NCBI GenBank assembly: GCA_965153455.1
Contig: OZ234498.1
Location: forward strand, 15,500,001 to 15,564,000
Direction of reading: 5' to 3'
DNA from: Sphagnum compactum
Lineage: Eukaryota; Bryophyta; Sphagnopsida; Sphagnales
DNA length: 64,000 bases
The position numbers were made by a program, and so were the translations under genes. Within the stretch, counting starts at the first letter, position 1; each line of letters begins with the position of its first letter. The notes under the pieces were generated by a model. That model did no database searches. It was not told the DNA's origin and saw nothing but the letters and a program-made list of their open reading frames with translations. Shown here piece by piece: positions 32,590-46,399 of this stretch.

Positions 32590-35589
32590 TGTCTTCCATG
32601 GGCAATGTGATTTCTTTAGCTTGAACGAACCAATGGTATCAAAGTTTGCAAGGACCATTGACTAATTGGACTAGTGTTGTTTTTACACAAGCACCTACTT
32701 TGGTTTTGAGATGTGTACAAATACATATGGATGTGTTTGCAAAACATAAGACATTTAATTCAAATACATAATAATTGATACACTTATATGAGATCTATAA
32801 TGCATTTTCAAAAGAGGTGGATGTTTAAAATATCATAACAATATGAAGTTGTGGAACATTGTTCTTCCACCTTACAACACTAGATTGAGGTAAAGAAGAC
32901 ATATACATGTGCATAACAAATGTATTAAATAATTCCGATTCAAAATTTAGGACAATGATTGAAATATCTTATGCACAAACCTACCAACTACACACATACA
33001 ACCTCGCATTTGGAAGCCCCTTTTTAGTGTTTGTTGACGAGGATATGCAAGTATGATTAGTGCTTTCCCCCTTCCTTTTCGCATCCCTAGCTACTACCTA
33101 ACTACTTAATCTTGAAAACAATGATCTCCAAAGATTTTCATTGCAAGTATAATGGTCAAAGATTCATAATAAGCCAAGTCCCTTATAGTCATGATGGTAT
33201 GTATTGTGTATCTTGTAACTCAAGTGTGTCACTATTCATGTGTGTTTAGAGTCATGATGATGTGTATTGTGAACCAACTCCTATATACTATATAGGTTTG
33301 GGTAACCAAAAGGTGAACCCTAGGAAAGAATAGGCCTCCTTTTGAACTTGATTGGTAGATTATCATAATTTTTAATAGTTCATATGGTGTTATGGTGTTG
33401 AATTGACAATGCAAGTATGATATTATATTGGTAGGTATTGATTCTTGTCATTCATGGATGATAAAAATTGATTTGAGTTTTTTTTCATGTCTTAATTTCT
33501 TGGTTCGATCTATGGATATGTTCAAATTTTAAATTAGTGGTTTTGAACATTCCTTTTTTTCCATCAGTCATTTTGGCCTTTGGTTTGGGATGTGGGATGC
33601 AAAAAAAACTGTGTAAAAAAACCCAAAACAAGACTATCCAAAATTAATCTCCACCTTCGTTCCCATAATTTGGTAGGGAGAAACATTATTTACATGAGTG
33701 CCAATAGTATAATAAAATTCAACAGATGTCCTTCAAAAGTCATATGGTTTTCCTTCTCTATTCACCTCTTCATAGTAGGTTTTAAAGATTGCTTTCTTCA
33801 ATTTTGACCTGTGCTAAACCATGTCCCATTAATATTTTTAATCATTATTCATATTTAGTTCAAAGATAGATAAAGATTATTAGTGCATTTACTAATACAT
33901 TATCATATGAAACAAAACACTTATCAATGGTAACAACATATTTGGAGTTGTCATCAGAAAGTTTTGTGAATTGTATTCAAATTAAACAAAGCAAGGTATA
34001 TATATATATATATATATATAATTCAAAAATATCCTTTCACAATGACAAATGAGTTTCACAATTAAAAAGTAGGGGATGAGGTTTACTTTTATCAACACTT
34101 TGGAAGCTTAATGATCTAGGGCACATAGAACCAATTAATGTCAAGCATAATCATACAAATTATCACCAATTGTGTTATAGCATACCCTAATACAAAACTT
34201 GTGTATGCATGCCAAGCAAATGCAATAAGTACAACATTGAACTTTGATCTTATCTTTTTCAAAATGTTGTACTTCATGTAATGCTTTGAACAAACCTCAC
34301 TTATTCTTACTCATTGAGTAGAGTTTTGTTTTTAAAAAACAAGTGAAACAAGTGAATATCTAACATAGGCAAAAAGAGGCAAAAGGTGCAATCACACTAA
34401 TAGGAGCCAAAGTAAGTGTAACCAATGCTTAAATTTTTATGTATTAATGTTAAAAATTGTACTAATGTTGCAAGTCATTCAAAAACATCCATGAAAATGT
34501 TTTCAATATATTTTGAAAACATGTGGTACGATTTAAAAAAAATCTAGTGAGGATAACATATTAAAAAAATTCATTAGTAGTGTAAGGACTTTAATTTTGA
34601 GGAGATTTTGTAAACATGACATATTTCGAAGGGGTTCTTTAAACACATATTTACATATTAGTACGTTGCAACATTTATTGGGGGTCAAAATTCAAATTTC
34701 AAATAAAATATTTATAGGATATTCTAGAAATATTTCTAAGATAAGTAATCTAAAGAGGCAACCATGTCTAAACCCAAAAATCCCCCCAAAAAAGGGCAAC
34801 CTATGCAACATAGGCTACCTAGGTCTTCATGACATGCTCATTCAAATAAAACTGTCATTGTATTTCATTCAAGGATGGTATTAAGGTAAGTGTTGGTTCA
34901 CCCAAGACATGCCCCCTCCCCCAAACATAAAATAAGTGTAAATACTGAACATCTAATAAGTTAAGATCAATGAATATAAATCTAACCTTTTTTTTTTTTG
35001 AAATCTTTTCTATTTGATGAAAAACATATAATTGATGTAATAGATTAATCTATAAAATCACTCTAAGGTAAATGCAAGGTATGGTGGTTCACTTTTGTGA
35101 CGGAATAATATTTTTTTCTAGGCACCTTTTGCCCAAATGTGTATGATGATTGATATGTTAATTGGAACTTGAATATAGACTAACAATTATGAACATTTAT
35201 GTCAAATTATTTTGTGATAAATAGTTTGTCCACTAATAATAATGGACATTTGAAGCTTGAAAAATATGGAGTGGTCATCTAGTTACAACATTAGAAAATA
35301 GATAAATTTGTATATTTTTTCATTCCAAATTTATTAGTGATTTAGTACATGTTGTGGTATGAAACAATAAATTTATATCAAGAGCCCTTTCCTTGTCAAC
35401 CTTAACCAAATCATATTTTGGAACTTTTGAATGGTCAAAATTTGACCATATTTCCATAAGTCCACATGGATTACATTTTATTTTATTTTATTTCAAATTT
35501 TTTCCCAATGCCCAAACTAAACCCAAATTAATTTATTTGGGGCATTAGTCCATAGTTTGACTGCTTAATCCATGTTTCATCCTTAATTT
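32590..35589. other. 3 kb AT-rich intergenic DNA, no recognised gene
   Basis: Only short, compositionally random frames. Includes a (TA)n microsatellite. ATGGTATCAAAGTTTG at about 32634 resembles a primer-binding site and is close to a sequence at about 1089. Confidence 0.5.
33997..34020. repeat. (TA)n microsatellite
   Basis: About twelve uninterrupted TA units. Confidence 0.92.
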
Positions 35590-35850
35590 GAATGTATTTA
35601 TAAAATGAGTGAAATTGGATATCATTTCATGAAATTAGGTATTAATCTACATATGAATTCAATGAAGAATATGAACAACAATCAAGGCATAGGTGAGGCA
35701 AATCCAAAATTGAGGATGAAGCTCCCTTAAAAGGACCAATTTATGTAAGAAAACTAGTTTGGTCCCATGTTTTCTTTTCCCCCCATATGATGTTTTCATC
35801 TTCAATTTGTGGCTAGTTTTAGCAAAATTAAGGCCTAGGTTTGGAGTACT
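35590..35850 (+). repeat. Dispersed repeat family A, copy 2
   Basis: Colinear with 12170-12490; this copy has GAATATGAACAACA where the first has GAATATGAATAGCA, and keeps AGGACCAATTTATGT and TTTGGTCCC. Confidence 0.65.
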
Positions 35851-38800
35851 TTAGGGTGCACACACAATCAAACGATGATAAAGGATTCAACCACAAATGG
35901 GCATTTTGTGGTCATTTTGATTTTTTCATAGAAAGGAATTTTTGAAATATTTTTTTGCAACATGTTCTTAAAATATTTACAACTCCCCCAATAAATTACA
36001 TGATTTGTATTAATTCTTTTTGAATAAATATGAGTTGTCTAAAAATGTAAAGATTCTACTAGATTCTACATTTCATTTTGAAAAATGATCATAGTTTCGA
36101 ATCGTATTAAAATATGCTAACTACTTTAAATTTTAGTTTTATGTGTCATAAGTCACAACTTTGTTCATATTTCATACACATTAGGATTCATTTGCATTCA
36201 GCAAATGACTTTTGAAATTTGAACATTTTGAAATTATATTTTGAAATTCTAAAAAATTTAAGTGCCATAATTTTTAATTATGAGTGCTTTTCGAATGTGG
36301 ATGGTAGTTTGTATCATCATTTCAACTTTTTTCCCATCTAAATTTCTTTATTAAAAGAGTCCTTAGCTTAATGCATTATAAAATTGACTTTCTTGGTGTT
36401 AAAGTTCAAAGTCCTTTATGAATACCAAAACTCAATTTATTCAACTAAATGATTTAAAAAAAATCTTTGACACTCATATAAATTATTTAGCACAAATTTC
36501 TTTGATCAACATGACATTAAAGTGGCATTACGTAGATATATTGATAGTTTTTCAGTTGTTTGACATGGTTTTTGGTTCATTTGATTGTGATCACACCTTA
36601 TATTGATAATTTTAATGCAAGTTTTATTTTTATCCTTCATAAGATTGCCCAAAATCTTATCTTTAAATTTTGTTAAAAACCTTTTTTCACATTTAGTGAT
36701 TAACTTACATAAGGTTGCATTCGTGAAATTATCTTCCAAAAAACATGACAATGGACCCAAGTAATTTTAATTCATTGGCAATTGCATATTGACTAAAAAT
36801 TGCTTTATTGGAAAGCAATTTCAAGTGGTATCAAGGGTAAAGAACTTGTAGATTCCTATTTTTGAAACAAAATGCAAACTTAGAGCACATTCCTTAGCTT
36901 GAGAAAAAAAGAAGGCATGAAAGTTTTTAGGATGGGAGTAGGATGAATTCAAAAGCTTGAATTCAAAGTGAAAATTTGCAAAGGTGGTTAGTGAAAATTG
37001 AAACCAAAATGGTGCACAAATGAGTCATATATAATTCATTTCACAAGACACATCATTTCCTAGACTTGGGAGACGTCATCACTTTCCTCCCTATAATATA
37101 TTATGTGATTGGTGTTGACAATTACATTGAAGTGACAAATTTTTGGGAGTTTTGAAAATTCTAAATTTTACCAAATTATGATCATGCATAACTCGTAGAT
37201 ATGTACTTTGATTAAGGAGTTTTTAAATGCAAAGATGTAGCCCTTGAAGAAATTTTTTAATGTCATATTGCATGTTCTATTTAAAGGCCATTTGACTATT
37301 GTTTCCTATGTTAAATAATGGTCAAAAATCAAAATGCCAATTTGATTTGCAACCATTTTTTGGACCATAACTTGTGTTTCCAATCTCCAAAGTGAAAATG
37401 AAAACATATTTCAGCATTTTTCATTTTAAGAACTTTTCAATGGTTTTTAAAAAGTTCAAATCAAACAAGTTTTGTACCCTAAAACCTTGTCCCAAAAATT
37501 TAAGACACTTAAGGGATTCCGATTCTTGCCAAAGTGGGAATCCTCTTGGAGTGTTAGGATTCATTCCCTTGCACTTTTCATCATTTTTGGGAATGTGTTT
37601 AACTCCTAAAACATTTTCCCAACCCATTTTTCTTTACATGCTTTAGCATTGGTTATGAGCTTAAGGCTAGGGTTGTGATGCTTTTCTAAATACTCATTGT
37701 TTCAATATTTTCATTGGAAGAAATCCCCCAAAATGAAATCAATAAATTTGCAACTATGTGCAACTAATTGTCATTGCAAATAACTTTAATCATCTTTGCA
37801 ATGATTTTGCACCCTTGACCATTCTTGCAATTATGCTACAATTACATTTGCAATTAATGAATTTTTCATCCTACACTCTAAGATTGTTTTTATCCATGAT
37901 CATGTCCATATGTCCCATTAGTTGTAAATGGAACCAAACTTAGTTGCACCACTAAGGTGTCAACATAGCCCTTAGTGATATACATAGGTGCATTAGGAAT
38001 TTTTTGAAAAGTATGTATATTTTTGCTAAGTTCTATTAGGGATATAATGAGGGTATGTTTTGATGTATTTATAGACTTATATTTAGTTTTTATTTAGGCA
38101 AATTAATTACCTACCTACCTACATATGTTTGTCTACCTACCTACTTTAAGCTATGTACCTATTTAACCTAGGTTACCTACTTATCTAACATAGGCTACTT
38201 GCTTATTGATTAATTGATGATTAATTATTGATAACTAATAATTAATCCTTAGTATCTATAGTTAATTCATCCCTCACCTTTGATATGTATGAAGTTTTAG
38301 GTCCAATTGGATATCCAAAGTGGAGATCACATTGAACCTTGAAGTTTTGTAAGATCTTGAATATGGGGTGTCTTTTTCAATGAAAATCCTTTATTTGTTT
38401 GAGGGTATAAAATCTACACTTTCAAAGTCTTGCATTATTGTTTGTGATATGAACAACTTTGAAAGAAAGTAGTGTTTTTTTAACATGACTCCAAATGTTA
38501 AGAACTATGTACTTTGAAGCATTTCATAAATAAATGGTAATACAATTTCAATGTTGAACCCAAAATGCTTTTTTAAGATATACATTATGTTATTTTGGAT
38601 TTTCTAATCCATCATAGTCTTTGTTTATTGTAATTTATGCTCACATAACAAATGACCATCATGAAAATATGAATCCAAATATGTTTGGGCAATATGTTTT
38701 GTTGACCATTGTTGAAACTATTTAGAATGGCTCATGTGATCACACCTTATTCAAAAGTGATCACTTTTTTTTTTGAGTTGTAACCCTTCAATTTGGGCAC

Positions 38801-41800
38801 TTGTTGAGGATTGATGCAATTTTTCACAGTCTGTGTACATGTGACCTTATGGGGGACACTATGTGTTAAAATTTGACATTGCCTAAATAAAAAAGGGTAT
38901 TGTTTGGGGGTTAATTTGTGAGGGAGTTTTAGTTTTTCCCACCCTATTACTACCTAAGTTTTAGTATCCGCATATTTAATCCACCCTAAACAAAATTTAA
39001 ATTTTATGTTTGCTTTGGGATTTGGAAACCAAAATAAAATGTTTACCTTTCAAGTAGTTATGGATGAATGAATGGAGCTCAAGTGTGTCATGCACTTGAA
39101 GGTTGATGGCTGCATATGGCAATTGTAAAAATAACATCTTCGAGATACACAATTGTGGATCATTGATGTCAACCTTAAATGTAAACTTGTGAAGGTGCTT
39201 TGTAATGTGAAACGATCATAAAAAAAGTAGTTAACTAAGCTCATGTAGGTTGATGTGAGATCAAGAGGGATGGTGCAATGAGATGAGTAACACACATCAA
39301 ACAATGGTAAAAAATGAAAAGTGAATGGTGTGGTGGGTTTAGGGTTTAGGTCATAATTATTCTAAGTTTGTTATTTACATACCAATATATATTGAACTTT
39401 GAATATATATATGTCATGCATATATTCATGGATATGGGTGAATATATGTTTTTAGATTTACATACCCCAAGGTATGTGCACCATGTAGGTATATAATTTT
39501 AAAAAAAGAAAAAAAGGTTAAAACAGGTATATCAAATTTATCCTATTCATACATATCAGGTATATCCATAATCTAGGTAAAAGTTATATTCATTGCCATA
39601 GATGTTGAAACAACATATACTTAGTAAATAGTATCATTGTCACACCAAAAGTGAAGGACCATCCTTGCGTACACCTTCAATTAAAACTTGAAACAATGTG
39701 AACACTAAACAAAATTATGGTGTAACTAGGTTGTACTTCAAAATGGTGTTAGAAAGATTGAAGATGATGGGTGGGACTACTTTTTTTATACCTATGTGGC
39801 ATGGAACTAATTCAAAGAGATTTCCACAAATGCCATTCTAAATATAGGTAATATGGGATGAGTTGGATATTGGTGGATTTACTTCATCCATGATGAATGG
39901 AAAAGGATGGATTTCATTCATGAGTGGTGACAAGCTAGACTACATGAATAACATAGATTGACATTATATATTTTGTTTCATCAATATCAATAATTTCAAA
40001 GTTTATGCTCTATGTCCTACGATTTTTCTTTGGATTAGTAAATTTGAACCCCTTTTCAATGTGAGATTACACAACGTTTAATAGTTATGTGCACATTCCC
40101 CATCAACCATAATTTCAAATTTAAAAGGATATGGAAACAAATGGTAACAAAAAATGTTTATTGCATCTTGAGGGGAGTTTGAAGGATTGTAAAGATTAGC
40201 TACCTTAATGGAACAACCAATTGAAATTGCCCTAAATTGCTAAAAACAATGTACAAACCCTCCAATAAAAAAAAACCCATTAATGAAATCAAATCAAACA
40301 TAGATAAAAGAAATTCATTCATTCTTGCATCTATTGGTGGAAAATTAACTCCCAAAATCCAATTGTTTGATGACATAACAATGAGCAAAATGATTGAATT
40401 TCTTGGGTTCAAAGAACTTATGAGAATGTCTTCCCTTAACATAATGTTGAAATCAAATCTTATATCCAATTTCAATATTAATTGAATGACTGGTAATTGT
40501 TGATATCAATTTGTGTCACTTTCCAAGTTATGAAGTCCCTAATTTGTGGTGACCAAATATAACTGACCTTTTATTCATTGTTATGGTTGAATTAATATGT
40601 TTTGTGCTATTGGTTGTGAGTTGTTGAACTACTAAGGTTTAACTATCAAATTAGTTTGAGATTTTATGTCTTCTTGAAATCCTTTGCAAAATTTTCCTTG
40701 TTGTAATGATTTTTTTGATATTTTTTTTGGTTGTTTTGTGCATGTAAGCATTGCTTGGTACTAGTAAAAATGGTAGTCTATTTTGAGATCATTGGTTAAG
40801 TGAGGGTTGATTTTGGGTGGGGTAAATTTTTTTTGTATTAGAAAACTATGCGAGTAAAAAATAAGGTTTCATATATTAGTTGTTAGGTAAACTTCTAATT
40901 TAGTTACTTTTACAATAGGATTATATTCATGTTCAAAATTCAAATAGAAAAATATAAAATATGAATTAATAATATGTATTGGATCTTTTAAAATATATAA
41001 CATATGCACAAAAGACCTATAATAGGTATTAATCTTAGTAGGTTCAATTAGTAGGGTGCAGAGGGTGTAATTTATGTACTTAAGGTTCATAGTAAAGAAA
41101 GTAACAGTAATGAAATAATGTTTACTTGTTTAAGTTGAATTGGTGAAGGCCCATATGTAACAACTTGGTGGTCCACTTACTTGGGTTGTAATGCACACTT
41201 TATTTGCTTTAATTTTGAAACCCAAAAAACCTAATTTGTTTCTATGTATTTTTTCTCCATGGAAAGCAAATCAAATGTTGATTGTTTGTAATGACTTTAT
41301 GCATGCCAAACATGATTTTTACCATTTGAAATGTGGTCTAGTTTTCATTTTTTTGTTGATATGCTTCTAGAATTAAATTTGAGCATTTCATGCATGATAT
41401 TTTTTAGTCATTCACAATCATTTTATTTCCTTCGTCATTCCTCACACCTTTAACTAAAACTAAAAAATCAAACAAATATATGGTGCCAACATTTATGCAA
41501 ACAAAAAATGTAAATTAAGTTTAGTGTGGTTTAAACATGTTAATTTTAAAAATTTAAATAATAATAGGGTGGGAAAAGTTGAAGCTCCCTCACATAATAC
41601 CCCCAAAGTATACATTTTTTGATGTAAGGGAAGTACACTTTCTAGTGCGTTCAACACTTGTGTTGGCTCCTTTTACTATGAGTCCACCTGCATGTAGCTA
41701 AAAAAATTAACACATTTAAGCCCATGATGGTTACATGGTGGTTAATGAACCAATAAAATCCATGTGAATACAAGCCAAAGTAAACATTTTTTTAATGTAC

Positions 41801-43487
41801 ATGTTAAGAGACAAAATGAATTAAAATTTAATAATGATATGGACTTTTGAAATCAAACCCATTTCAAGACATTCAAAAGTCTATAAAGTTTTTGGTAATT
41901 TGGTTTTTTTGGAACTTTTTGCATTTCTGTTTTTACTATTTTAATATATCGTATATAGTTAATCCTATATGATATCCCAAACACTAGTTCCATAAACAAA
42001 AATTCATTTATATAAATTCATTGTCAAAAATCTAATTCATACTTTTCCATGTTCAAAGTCCATTATTCTATATTTGGTTTATATAGGTTGCAATTCTTTA
42101 TATAGATGTCTTCTTATTCAAGTTAACAATCTTAATCCAATGGCAAACTTATCATACTAAAACATGTCAATGCACAATTCACTTTGCAAAAAACTATAGT
42201 GTGACACAAAAAGTGATCCACCTTACCTTGCAACCACCATGTCATTTATTGTCCTCACATGTGAAACATGGCAATTTGGTAGTCATTTCACAAATTATCA
42301 AAGTGGACAAGTGCATGGTTGGGTGGATCACTTTTGGAGTAACATGGGTAGTTTTTTTGTAGTCAATGTGATTGCAATTGTTACATTTTAGACTTTATCA
42401 ATAGGGACTCATTTTAAGGTATAGGCTTGGATATGTACATAGACCAATTGATTCTAATGCTTAATGAATAACATTACAAAAGTTATGAAAATTTGAAAAA
42501 GCTTAGTGGGGGTAACGTTGGCAAAAAAAGAGCCATTGGATTTTTATTAGGGTTGATGATTTCATCATAAAGTTGTTAGGGACTTGGTTTTTGGTAAACA
42601 TTTTAATGATGAAAACATATTTAAAAAGTTTTGCATGACATCGTAAATATGAAAATATCAAATTATGAGCTTTTGCTCAAAATAAAAATGATTATTTGTT
42701 TCAAAAGTCCATAACATATTGAAAGTAAAATGATTCATGTTGTTTTCTCAATGATTGTAAATTTTCAATGGAAGAAACTTAAGATTTGTAACTATCATAT
42801 CCTTCTAAATTGTGTCATGCTATGATATAGTGTAAAAGTACACTACCAAATGAACTATAAAGGGTTATTTTCTTGCTACCTTTTGTTCCATCTTACCATG
42901 CACTTGCCCAAGAACATTAAGGGCAATGTATTGTATGTTGGTGACATCCCCAAATTTAATAAGTTTCTCTAATTATATTTTTAGACAAAACATTTGTATA
43001 ACATAAATCATTATAAAAAATTTCATTGTACAAAACCATGGTTTTTATGCTATTTTTTAAAAACTAAATGTAGTAAAGTTGTTAGTCATAATGAATAATG
43101 AACAATTTTGACTATAGTTAAAACATACTAGTTACTTATGCCATAAACTTGATGGAGTTTGGATGACTAAGATGATTGAAACTTGTCTTGCTAGTTTGAC
43201 TAAAAAATTCAATTTGACTTAACATCCCACATGGCCAAATAAACAAATAAATAAACATAAATACATATTAAGTTCAAAAAGTTATCTTGGGTATGATTTG
43301 TTATTGTGCCATGGGATTCTCAAATTTGTTCTTGGACCAAACTACCTGAAAAAATAAAACTAAAACTAAAAACTTGGGCTACATTATTGTGACTATCATC
43401 GAACTTCTATTTACTCCTCCATTTGGGTTTCTTTTTTAAGATCATTAATATGCCACGTGTCAACTTTTTATCATATGACACAAGAAA
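35851..43487. other. 7.6 kb AT-rich intergenic DNA, no recognised gene
   Basis: The longest open frames are about 60-90 codons and look random. A CTAC-rich microsatellite-like stretch lies at about 38107-38170. Likely an accumulation of old, unrecognisable transposons. Confidence 0.55.
38107..38170. repeat. Imperfect (CTAC)n stretch
   Basis: Several TACCTACCTAC runs interrupted by other bases, followed by further ACCTA copies to about 38190. Confidence 0.7.
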
Positions 43488-43548
43488 GAATCGAACCCTT
43501 CACCTTCTCAACCATACACCAAGACTTTAACCATCCAACCACAACATC
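43488..43548 (-). mobile_element. Possible tRNA-derived SINE head
   Basis: On the minus strand GGGTTCGATTC (43498-43488) fits a Pol III box B. TGGATGGTTAAAGTCTTGG, about 25-35 bases upstream, resembles the box A of plant SINEs. No full cloverleaf, A-tail or target duplication is evident. Confidence 0.35.
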
Positions 43549-45899
43549 ACATGGTGAAAAATATTGACATCCAAATAGATATAAACATTAGATTAATTTT
43601 AAATAAATATTTCAAAGACTCAAATGTAGTATTTTAATTTCTTATTTGGACTATAAATTCAAATGTAATGTCTTTAATGTTGTGTAATTTTTAAGTTTTG
43701 AATTTCATAAATGTATTGAATTTCTAAAAATTTCAAATATCATGTGTCAAAAAATTACATATTAATTAAAAAACCTTGAAATTGGCTAAAAATTTGAATA
43801 TAATACTTTGATTATGTTTTAATAATTTAATCTCATAATTACATATAATTCAATATATTTCATTTATTTAAAATGTCAATACATTTCATAATGAAGTTGA
43901 TGGAAAATGTTTTTAATATCATTATTTTTATTATTATATACTAATGATTTAAAAAACTCATTTTTATTGAATTTTTAATGAAAATATTTACTTAAAACCC
44001 AATATCTCCTACACTTAATTAGGTTTAAATTTTATTAAACTATTTCCATTAAATCCTTCTAATTGAAGTTTTTCCAACAACACCAAAAGTGCACCCCAAC
44101 TTTTTAAACTTAAATATGAAATTCAACTTTCATTTTAATAAAGATTGAGATTTCATTTGTTGGTGAATTCTAGTGACAAACATAATTGACTCAAAATTCA
44201 ATATCTCCTGCATTTCGGTTTAAAACTACAAACACGATTTTATGAATAGTGTAATGTGCTTTCACTCACCCATGACATGACATAAATAAAGATTTGAACA
44301 TGCCCTAAATAACCTCAATACTTTGACTACGATAAATGCAACATTTAAATAATGTGCTATAATGTGTCCCAAGTCAAATGGTTTTTGAATTTTATTAAGA
44401 TAATTTATTTTTCATGATGTTGTGATTTTTTTGTAAACTAGACATTCTTGCAAAACCTACTTATTGTGTGTATATTAATGCAAGATGCAATACTTGTGCT
44501 ACTTACTAACCATTGGATGAGTACCTATTGCACTAGTTTTTAAGCTTTGTAAGGCATGTTGTGCCAAAATTCCACCATGGAAAATTCTCATTAGGCACAA
44601 GCTTAAGAATCTAAAGATGAAAAGCTTGCCATCAGCTATATGAACCAAGAATAACATTGATGACCAAAGGCTAGTTCTTTGAATTCTACCTACAAATGCA
44701 ATTGTTGTTTTTTTTTTAAAAAGTCATTTGAAGATTGTCGTAAACAATTCTTTTTCTTTTTTTTGGTTTTCTTGAACATTCAATTTACTGCTGATGGTGC
44801 AAAGAAAAGGACAACTATTCTTTCTGTTGGAAATTGACCAGGCTCAAAAGGTGAGAGAGATTAAAGATTATAAAAGTAAGGTTACTTGTAGGTCTGCACC
44901 CAACCTCCAAATCACACACGTTGCTACAAACTTATGTTCTTCTCTAAGGCTTTTAGCCTATTCATTGTGCTGTACATGATGTTATCACTTTTGGCACTTA
45001 GTGCAAAAATAGATTTGATTTTTGATTCTTGGGTGTGTTCCTCAACTTGTGCACACTATTTGAGGATTTCAGCATTGGGGAAGTTCTAATTGTTCGACTC
45101 AAGCTCTAGCAAAATCTTGGCAACCCAAGTCATTGGCCAAATCCCCTTCTTTGCCTATATTATTTGGTGCTAAAAAGTTTATAAAGGTCAACAAAAGTCA
45201 TGTTGTCAAGATTTTGTGGAATGACTTACTATAAATATCTCGAGTAAATACAAAAACTACTATATGTAGGACCTAGCTAGTTGGCCCTTCCTTCGTAGGT
45301 GCATGTTTGAGCTGTCTCATTGGTTGCATGCAAATGGGTATTTGGATTGGTTGCATGCAAATGGGTATTTGGTAGAAAATTGTTTGATATCATATTCGAC
45401 CTAGGCGAAAATTTCCTAGTACTTTACCCTAGGGTAGGGTCAGTTTCGTCATTAAGTAATCTTCAAGTTATCGAAACTAATGTTCATTAAAATATGAAAG
45501 TTGAGTTGTTTAAAATCATTAGAAATTAATCATAAGGCTTAAGGTGTTAAGTCGCCTAACACCAAGCTAGTCGATTAGGACCTGCACCTATTTACCACCA
45601 AGATTTTATGTTAAGTTAACACTCACTTAATATTAAATAATCACCCATTTAACATTGGGTGCCACCTAAGATTGCCACCTAGATTTTCATTTAACACTGA
45701 CTTAACAATAGGTGTGAATGCACCTTTACAATCTGATTAATTTCACTCCTCATTTGACATTGTCATAATAGATCATGGAAAAAAAATTCATAGAAAATAT
45801 CAGAAATTTATTATAAAAGAATTAAGTTTCTTTCCCCCCCCCCCCCCTCCCCTCCCTTTCTTTAGTTGATATGCTTCAAGCTATTGGTGGAGGTTTAGG
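43549..45899. other. AT-rich intergenic DNA
   Basis: No gene is recognised; 44050-44240 is weakly related to repeat family B. A 27-bp tandem duplication is at 45319-45372 and a long C run at about 45834-45847. Confidence 0.5.
45319..45372 (+). repeat. Perfect 27-bp tandem duplication
   Basis: ATTGGTTGCATGCAAATGGG plus TATTTGG occurs twice with no difference, so the duplication is recent. Confidence 0.92.
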
Positions 45900-46092
45900 T
45901 ACTTAGTGGTTCCCTTACCCTCCTTGTGTCCCGCCTCTTTTGAGCTGTTTGCTTGCCTGGACTTTGGTCCTTGCCCCTTGTTTCTTTTTCTCTCCCTTTT
46001 CTTGGGTGCTTTCTTTTTATAAAAGTTTGGCCGGGTTTCATCATCTACAAGTGTTGTAGGAACAATGTATCCAACCTCTCTAGTACCATTCT

Positions 46093-46144
46093 CTTCTTGT
46101 GGTCAGTCTCTAGAAGAAGAAGACTAGAGACTGACCACATGAAG
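46093..46144. other. 21-bp hairpin with a single mismatch
   Basis: 46093-46113 and 46124-46144 are inverted copies (TGTGGTCAGTCTCTAG with CTAGAGACTGACCACA inside a longer stem), with one T-T mismatch and a 10-base purine loop. A GT repeat follows at about 46160-46178. Confidence 0.75.
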
Positions 46145-46399
46145 TTTTTTTGTGTATACATGTGTGTGTGTGTGTGTTTTGGTTGGTTGGGGAAACTGCA
46201 CAAGTTGATGAATCTGTTGTACAATGAGTAAGTACGGGAATAGAAAGATGAAGAGAAATATCTCTCTCCAAGAATGTCTAGTTCCAGCTGCTTCTTTCTT
46301 CAAACCAAGCAAGGCGTTTATATATTTCGTGCTGTGAATAATGGTAGGGAAGATTTGGAAGTATGGGTGTAGAAACAGATACCGTGTCTGAAACAGATA

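Noticed and set aside
38107-38190. CTAC repeats as a CRISPR-like or regularly spaced array
   Set aside because: No regular spacers; an ordinary imperfect microsatellite in a eukaryotic genome.
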